Positions 60,245 through 64,000 of a stretch of 64,000 nt of DNA are shown one piece after another (position 1 is the first letter of the stretch; every line of letters begins with the position of its first letter). Source of the DNA: PLA3 sp964592235 (GTDB lineage: Bacteria > Planctomycetota > Phycisphaerae > UBA1845 > UTPLA1); NCBI GenBank assembly GCA_964592235.1, contig CAZQCF010000018.1, positions 1 through 64,000 on the forward strand, in the 5' to 3' direction. The notes beneath the pieces were generated by a model. The model searched no databases. It saw nothing but the letters and a program-made list of their open reading frames with translations, and had not been told where the DNA came from. Position numbers and translations under genes: made by a program.

Positions 60245-62046
60245 TGCGTCGAGGAAGTTTCACAACACTGGTGCTCGCTCTGGCGGGGGGGATGTTGCCC
60301 GGTGCATGGGCAGCATCGTCGGTGCGCGCGCAGGAAATCAGCGCAAACATCAACACGACCCAGGCTCTGATGGGTGAAACGCTCATCGTGCATGTTCAGG
60401 TGAAGAATCCGAAGCAGGCGAGCGCCCCCGAACCGCCGAAGACCGACGACTTCGAGATTCAGATGTCGGGCACCGGGCCGCAGCAGTCCAGCTCGACGTA
60501 CATCATCAACAACAAACGCTGGACTGATGTCACGTACACCTATACCTTCACTGCGCGGCCGAAGCGCGCCGGCCGACTTGTGCTGCCGCCGTTTCGGTTT
60601 CGTGAGGGCGGGGCAGTTTTCGCAACCGATCCGATCAACGTCCAGGTCAACCGGCATCTCGGCGGTGAATTGCTGCTGGCCGAAGTTCAATCGCGTCTCA
60701 CGCGTGCCTACGTCGGCCAGCCGGTCGATCTGACGCTCGAGGTATGGGTCAAGCAATACGAGCGCGACGGATTCCGCCTCGACGTGAGCGACATGTGGAC
60801 GTTGCTGATGCGTAACCAGCAGCTCAACGCGCTCGGTGTGTTCGAGAAGGTGGCGACGCCAAAGTGGAAACCGGGGCAGCGGAATGACGACTCCGGCAAA
60901 TCCCAGGAGTATTTTGTGTATCTTCTGGAGACAACCGTCTATCCGGAGCGGCCCGGGCCGTTTGATTTCGGCACCATCACCTTGGGCATGAATTACCCCA
61001 TCACGCTTCGGCGCGACGTCTTCGGGCGAATCTCCATTGATCGAGATCGCGTCGTGCAGGTGGCGGCCAGGACGCCCAAGCTGGAAATCCTGCCGGTACC
61101 GACGCAGAACCGCCCAGCGGATTTCAACGGCGCGATTGGCCGCTTCACCGTGACCGCCACGGCCAAGCCCGCGGAAGTGGCCGTCGGCGACCCGATCACA
61201 TTGACGCTTGCGATCCGCGGTAGCGGCACACCCCTGGATCGACTTAGTGCGCCGAAGTTGGCGAATGTCGGTGAATTGACTCGAGACTTTGACGTTCCGG
61301 CGGATTCACCAGCCGGCGACCTGGAGGGCGATCGAAAGGAATTTTCTGTTACGATACGCCCACTGCGCGAAGACGTGAATCAGATTCCGCCGCTCCCAAT
61401 GAGCTACTTCGACCCCGCGGCAGAGCAATTCGGCACGGCAAGAACCAAGGCGATACCAATCCGCGTCAAGCCGGCCGCGAAGCTCGCGCTGCCGACTCAA
61501 CTCGGTGCGCCCAATGGCGCGCGACCCATGACGGCGCAGCCGACCGAGGCGACCGAAGGCCTGATCGCCAATTTCACCAGCCCTGCGGAAGTGCTCGTAA
61601 ACCAGGATCTCGCGGTGGGAGCGGCAGGCTGGTTCCTGCTGGCGGCGTGTCCGCTCACCTATGCCGGAGCGTGGCTGGCCGCACGCCGTTCCAGGCGACT
61701 GGCCGGGGATACCAAGGCTCGGCGGGCGTCCCGTGCCTATGCATCCGCCAAGCAGCGCCTGGCTGCTAGCGCCAAGAACGACGCAGCGACGCTCCGCACC
61801 GTGTTAACGACGTATGCGGCGGACAAGTTTGGCAGCGATGGCGCCGGACTGACGAGAGCCGAAACGGTTGCACTGATTCGTGCGCGGGGAGCCGGCGACG
61901 CCCTGACCGCCGAAGTGGACCGGTTGCTTGAAGCGCTGGAAGCGGCGGAGTACGGCGGCGCGGCTTTGAACCAACCTCGTGACGTGATCGGACCCAATCA
62001 CGTGCGCGCTGTGATCGACTCCCTTGAAATGGTCAGAATGCGATGA
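60244..62046 (+). CDS. batD: BatD-like exported protein
   Basis: 600 residues from an ATG sharing a base with the batC stop. A signal peptide precedes several beta-sandwich domains typical of BatD (ISANINTTQALMGETLIVHVQV, GRLVLPPFRF, VAVGDPITLTLAIRGSGTPLDRL). A membrane helix (about 460-480) precedes a cytoplasmic helical domain. BatD is the main extracytoplasmic component of the Bat operon. Confidence 0.87.
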   Translation: MRRGSFTTLVLALAGGMLPGAWAASSVRAQEISANINTTQALMGETLIVHVQVKNPKQASAPEPPKTDDFEIQMSGTGPQQSSSTYIINNKRWTDVTYTYTFTARPKRAGRLVLPPFRFREGGAVFATDPINVQVNRHLGGELLLAEVQSRLTRAYVGQPVDLTLEVWVKQYERDGFRLDVSDMWTLLMRNQQLNALGVFEKVATPKWKPGQRNDDSGKSQEYFVYLLETTVYPERPGPFDFGTITLGMNYPITLRRDVFGRISIDRDRVVQVAARTPKLEILPVPTQNRPADFNGAIGRFTVTATAKPAEVAVGDPITLTLAIRGSGTPLDRLSAPKLANVGELTRDFDVPADSPAGDLEGDRKEFSVTIRPLREDVNQIPPLPMSYFDPAAEQFGTARTKAIPIRVKPAAKLALPTQLGAPNGARPMTAQPTEATEGLIANFTSPAEVLVNQDLAVGAAGWFLLAACPLTYAGAWLAARRSRRLAGDTKARRASRAYASAKQRLAASAKNDAATLRTVLTTYAADKFGSDGAGLTRAETVALIRARGAGDALTAEVDRLLEALEAAEYGGAALNQPRDVIGPNHVRAVIDSLEMVRMR

Positions 62047-62918
62047 AACGTCTTGTCTGCATTGCTGTGATTTCGTTGCTGGGGGCGCGGCCCGCAGCCG
62101 CGCAGGATCCGATCGCACCGCCGGCGTCGCCTTTGGAGCGGTCGGCGATGACTAACGAGAGCCTCTTTGAAGCGGCTCTGCACAGTTACGAACAAGGCAT
62201 CGCGCAGGGCGGCGGAACCAATCCGCAATCGCGCCGGCTTCTCGAAGAAGCGCGCGAAGGTTTCGTTGAGTTAACCCGCCGCGGCATTCGCAACGGTCGG
62301 CTCTACTTCAACATCGCCAACACGCACATGCAATTGGGCGAATTGGGCGAGGCAATCCTGAACTACCGAATCGCGATGCACCTGACTCGCGGCGAACCGG
62401 CGATCCGCCACAACCTCGAAGCCGCTCGCAAACTGTGCCGCATGACCTTCACCCGGCCGACGGTCAGCGCCGTGCGCGACACACTTCTTGCATGGCACGA
62501 CCACACGTCGCTCGCGTCGCGTCTGCGCGTCGCCATGGGAGCCTACGGCTGCTTCTGGCTTGCATTGCTTGTGGGGTTGCGGACGGGCCGTCGCCCCGCG
62601 GTCATCTGGTCTTGCGCGGTGACAGGGATGGTGGCCCTGGCGGTGGGGAGCAGTGTTGCCTACGAGCAGGTCGTCGCAGCGCAAAGCCGCGAAGGCGTCG
62701 TCATTCACTCGGAGGTGACCCTTCGCAAGGGAAACGGCCAGTACTACGACCCCGCACTGGTCCAGCCACTGCCGGAAGGCGTGGAATTTCGTGTGTTGGC
62801 GTCGCGAGAAGACGTGACCGGCGCGACGTGGTATCAGATCGAGCTCCCGGACGGCAAGGATGGCTGGCTGCCGGCGGATGCCGTGCGCATCATTGGATTC
62901 GAATCGGCCAGCGGGTAG
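62043..62918 (+). CDS. batE: BatE-like TPR and SH3-like membrane protein
   Basis: 291 residues overlapping batD. A signal peptide is followed by TPR helices (about 40-130), two membrane helices (about 163-180 and 185-205) and a C-terminal bacterial SH3-like domain (about 215-285: VTLRKGNGQYYDPALVQPLPEGVEFRVL, WYQIELPDGKDGWLP). This matches the usual BatE plan. It closes the overlapping gene chain from moxR. Confidence 0.82.
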   Translation: MKRLVCIAVISLLGARPAAAQDPIAPPASPLERSAMTNESLFEAALHSYEQGIAQGGGTNPQSRRLLEEAREGFVELTRRGIRNGRLYFNIANTHMQLGELGEAILNYRIAMHLTRGEPAIRHNLEAARKLCRMTFTRPTVSAVRDTLLAWHDHTSLASRLRVAMGAYGCFWLALLVGLRTGRRPAVIWSCAVTGMVALAVGSSVAYEQVVAAQSREGVVIHSEVTLRKGNGQYYDPALVQPLPEGVEFRVLASREDVTGATWYQIELPDGKDGWLPADAVRIIGFESASG

Positions 62919-63007
62919 GATGTATCCGACACGCACGCGGCCGGCCGGGAAGCCGACTTGGCTTGCTTGTCGCGGGCGCTGTGCCGTGCACAACCGAGGA
63001 AATTCGA

Positions 63008-63487
63008 ATGGCCACGCAGCAGGCAGACAAAAAGGGCGGACCGCTTTCTGGCGCCCTGGGATTGTTTGTCTTTGTCGCACTCCTCGGAACGGCGGGCTTC
63101 TTGAGCTATCGCACGCTGACTTCGGCCGAGCCGGCCGCGCCCCGTTCCATCGACCGCGACTTCCTCTGTTCCGAGACCGGCAAGCACTTTCGTTATGCAT
63201 TGCAGGTGGGGGAGTCGTGGCCGGTTTCCTCGCCTTATTCCATGAAGCATACAGGCTATCCTGCGGAGCGATGCTATTGGACACGCGCCGGCAAGCGCAA
63301 GCTCGAGCCGACCTACGTCATCCTCAACGAAATGCTCAACAAGCCCGGTGACACCATCTGCCCTGACTGCGGCCGGATTGTGATCGGCCACAACCCCGAA
63401 CCCCCGCAGACCGTCCCGCTCGCTGACGCGCCGACGTCCCAGTCCGCATCACCGGCATCAAACAATGTGTCTGAGCCGCGACCGTGA
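63008..63487 (+). CDS. Small membrane protein with Cys pairs
   Basis: 159 residues with GAGGAA 6 bases before the ATG. One membrane helix (about 14-38) is followed by a domain with CSETGKHF, ERCYW and CPDCGR, which could bind a metal. The C-terminus is low-complexity and its last residues (SEPRP) and stop come from dispersed repeat copy D. I recognise no family. It lies about 90 bases after batE. Confidence 0.6.
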   Translation: MATQQADKKGGPLSGALGLFVFVALLGTAGFLSYRTLTSAEPAAPRSIDRDFLCSETGKHFRYALQVGESWPVSSPYSMKHTGYPAERCYWTRAGKRKLEPTYVILNEMLNKPGDTICPDCGRIVIGHNPEPPQTVPLADAPTSQSASPASNNVSEPRP

Positions 63488-63496
63488 GGACCCGCT
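63470..63496 (+). repeat. Dispersed repeat copy D
   Basis: Contains GAGCCGCGACCGTGAGG, two bases different from copy C. It supplies the stop codon of the preceding gene. Confidence 0.6.
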
Positions 63497-63531
63497 GCGC
63501 GAAGCGCCTTGTCTGATCCACAACCGCAAGG

Positions 63532-63548
63532 AAGCCGGTTCGGCTTTT
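63532..63548 (+). terminator. Weak intrinsic terminator
   Basis: AAGCCG (63532-63537) pairs with CGGCTT (63541-63546) around GTT and is followed by TT. It could end the Bat operon transcript. Confidence 0.35.
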
Positions 63549-63679
63549 CCGAGTTCCCGCTGTTCTGCCCCGGAGGCTCTTCAACATCCTGCCGCGCGCG
63601 GCTCGGGTTTGAACACACTCCGTCGTAATCCCGTTGCCACCAGATCGAGCCCGCGCGCAACGTCTCTGAGTTACCCGGT

Positions 63680-63702
63680 GCCCCCTTGCGGTCGCGACTC
63701 GA
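63680..63702 (-). repeat. Dispersed repeat copy E
   Basis: The reverse complement reads GAGTCGCGACCGCAAGGG, two bases different from copy C. The rest of the 63488-63871 gap has no gene; a GGAGTAGGGAGC stretch near 63808 is not explained. Confidence 0.55.
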
Positions 63703-63871
63703 TTCAAACGCGGCCTATACCTGATTCAGCGGTCCTCGACGGCGATGGGGGATTGTCCCTAAACTTCCCCCCTGCGCGATGGGGCGACTGCGTTTGGAAT
63801 GATTCGCCGGAGTAGGGAGCAGAGGCGAGACAGCAGGCGCGGCGATAACCGCGAAGGAGCTTTCGGCAATC

Positions 63872-64000
63872 ATGGAATTCTGGCTGTGGGGTGGATTTGT
63901 TGCGTTCGTACTCATCATGCTCGCCCTGGATTTGGGCGTGCTGAATCGCAAGGCCCACGTCGTCGCGACGCGGGAGGCCCTGATCTGGGCGGGGTTCTGT
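63872..64000 (+). CDS. TerC-family membrane protein (5' part, continues past the window)
   Basis: The first 43 residues are visible, from an ATG with AAGGAG about 14 bases upstream. The start MEFWLWGGFVAFVLIM and LDLGVLNRKAH with REALIW match the N-terminus of TerC/Alx proteins, where the Asp-Leu helix and the Arg/His pair are conserved. Family members are inner-membrane proteins linked to manganese export or tellurium resistance. The rest of the gene is outside the window. Confidence 0.8.
   Translation, partial: MEFWLWGGFVAFVLIMLALDLGVLNRKAHVVATREALIWAGFC

Noticed and set aside
58254..60386. A 710-codon open frame on the minus strand.
   Set aside because: It lies antisense to batB, batC and part of batD, which have clear family motifs, and its translation is rich in Arg, Pro and Ser without motifs. 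It is a product of high GC.
63797..63871. GGAGTAGGGAGC and GAGAC before the terC gene, reminiscent of the yybP-ykoY manganese riboswitch that often precedes TerC genes.
   Set aside because: The segment is too short and lacks the two conserved cross-docking loops and the closing stem. A covariance search with RF00080 would settle it.

Overview
The window is high-GC bacterial DNA that most resembles a Planctomycetota (Planctomycetes) chromosome. Pointers are a PEP-CTERM-type exported protein, a Ser/Thr kinase with an MJ0042-type zinc finger, a MoxR-DUF58-Bat cluster with an extra DUF58-linked gene, a Rieske/split cytochrome b/octaheme-cytochrome complex placed directly before an aa3 oxidase, frequent GTG/TTG starts with good Shine-Dalgarno sites, and a dispersed repeat reading GAGCCGCGACCGTAAGGG. 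The genes describe an aerobically respiring heterotroph. The phylum call is inference from gene content, not from a marker-gene comparison.

Layout. 1-9.4 kb: PEP-CTERM protein, SMUG1-type uracil-DNA glycosylase, membrane J-protein, shikimate-pathway genes (aroD-aroE fusion, aroK) around a metallophosphoesterase, an enlarged prepilin peptidase, a Pal/OmpA-type lipoprotein, two intrinsic terminators, and a HisH-like protein lacking its catalytic Cys and His. 9.4-16 kb (minus strand): Ser/Thr kinase, then pabB-pabC-nif3-ppiC as an overlapping operon. 16-20.1 kb: promoter and two membrane proteins, a UPF0175/DUF3368 toxin-antitoxin pair lying between two copies of one gene's 3' end, and a DegT-family aminotransferase.

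20.3-39.9 kb is one plus-strand respiratory block of about 19.5 kb. It starts with a near-consensus promoter and a perfect TGTGA-N6-TCACA palindrome, then encodes a HEAT-repeat membrane protein, a ferredoxin-Rieske fusion, b6-type cytochrome b, a subunit IV-like protein with APWY in place of PEWY, a membrane-anchored cytochrome with eight CxxCH motifs, a cupredoxin-like protein, cytochrome oxidase subunits II-I-III-IV, small membrane proteins, heme A and heme O synthases, an ABC-2 exporter, SCO1 and DUF420. Together they can carry electrons from quinol to oxygen and assemble the oxidase. No soluble cytochrome c is encoded in the block; the cupredoxin may be the carrier.

39.8-49.1 kb: nth, a DUF4149-like protein and a MoaD-MoaE fusion (minus operon), a kinase-like phosphotransferase, MTA phosphorylase, PgpA, a candidate 6S-like RNA with its own promoter and terminator, a conserved hypothetical, nadA, repeats, a membrane acyltransferase and an HD-GYP protein. 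49.3-53.8 kb: peptidoglycan-recycling pair anmK-murQ separated by an exact 380-bp tandem duplication, a thioesterase, a DUF4261 protein and a CAU-anticodon tRNA. 54-63.5 kb: tightly overlapping moxR-DUF58-BatD-like-batA-batB-batC-batD-batE operon plus one small membrane protein. The window ends inside a TerC-family gene.

The most unusual items are the ferredoxin-Rieske/octaheme quinol oxidoreductase linked to the oxidase, the candidate 6S-like RNA, the HisH pseudoenzyme, the duplicated gene tail flanking the toxin-antitoxin module, and the perfect anmK-tail duplication.
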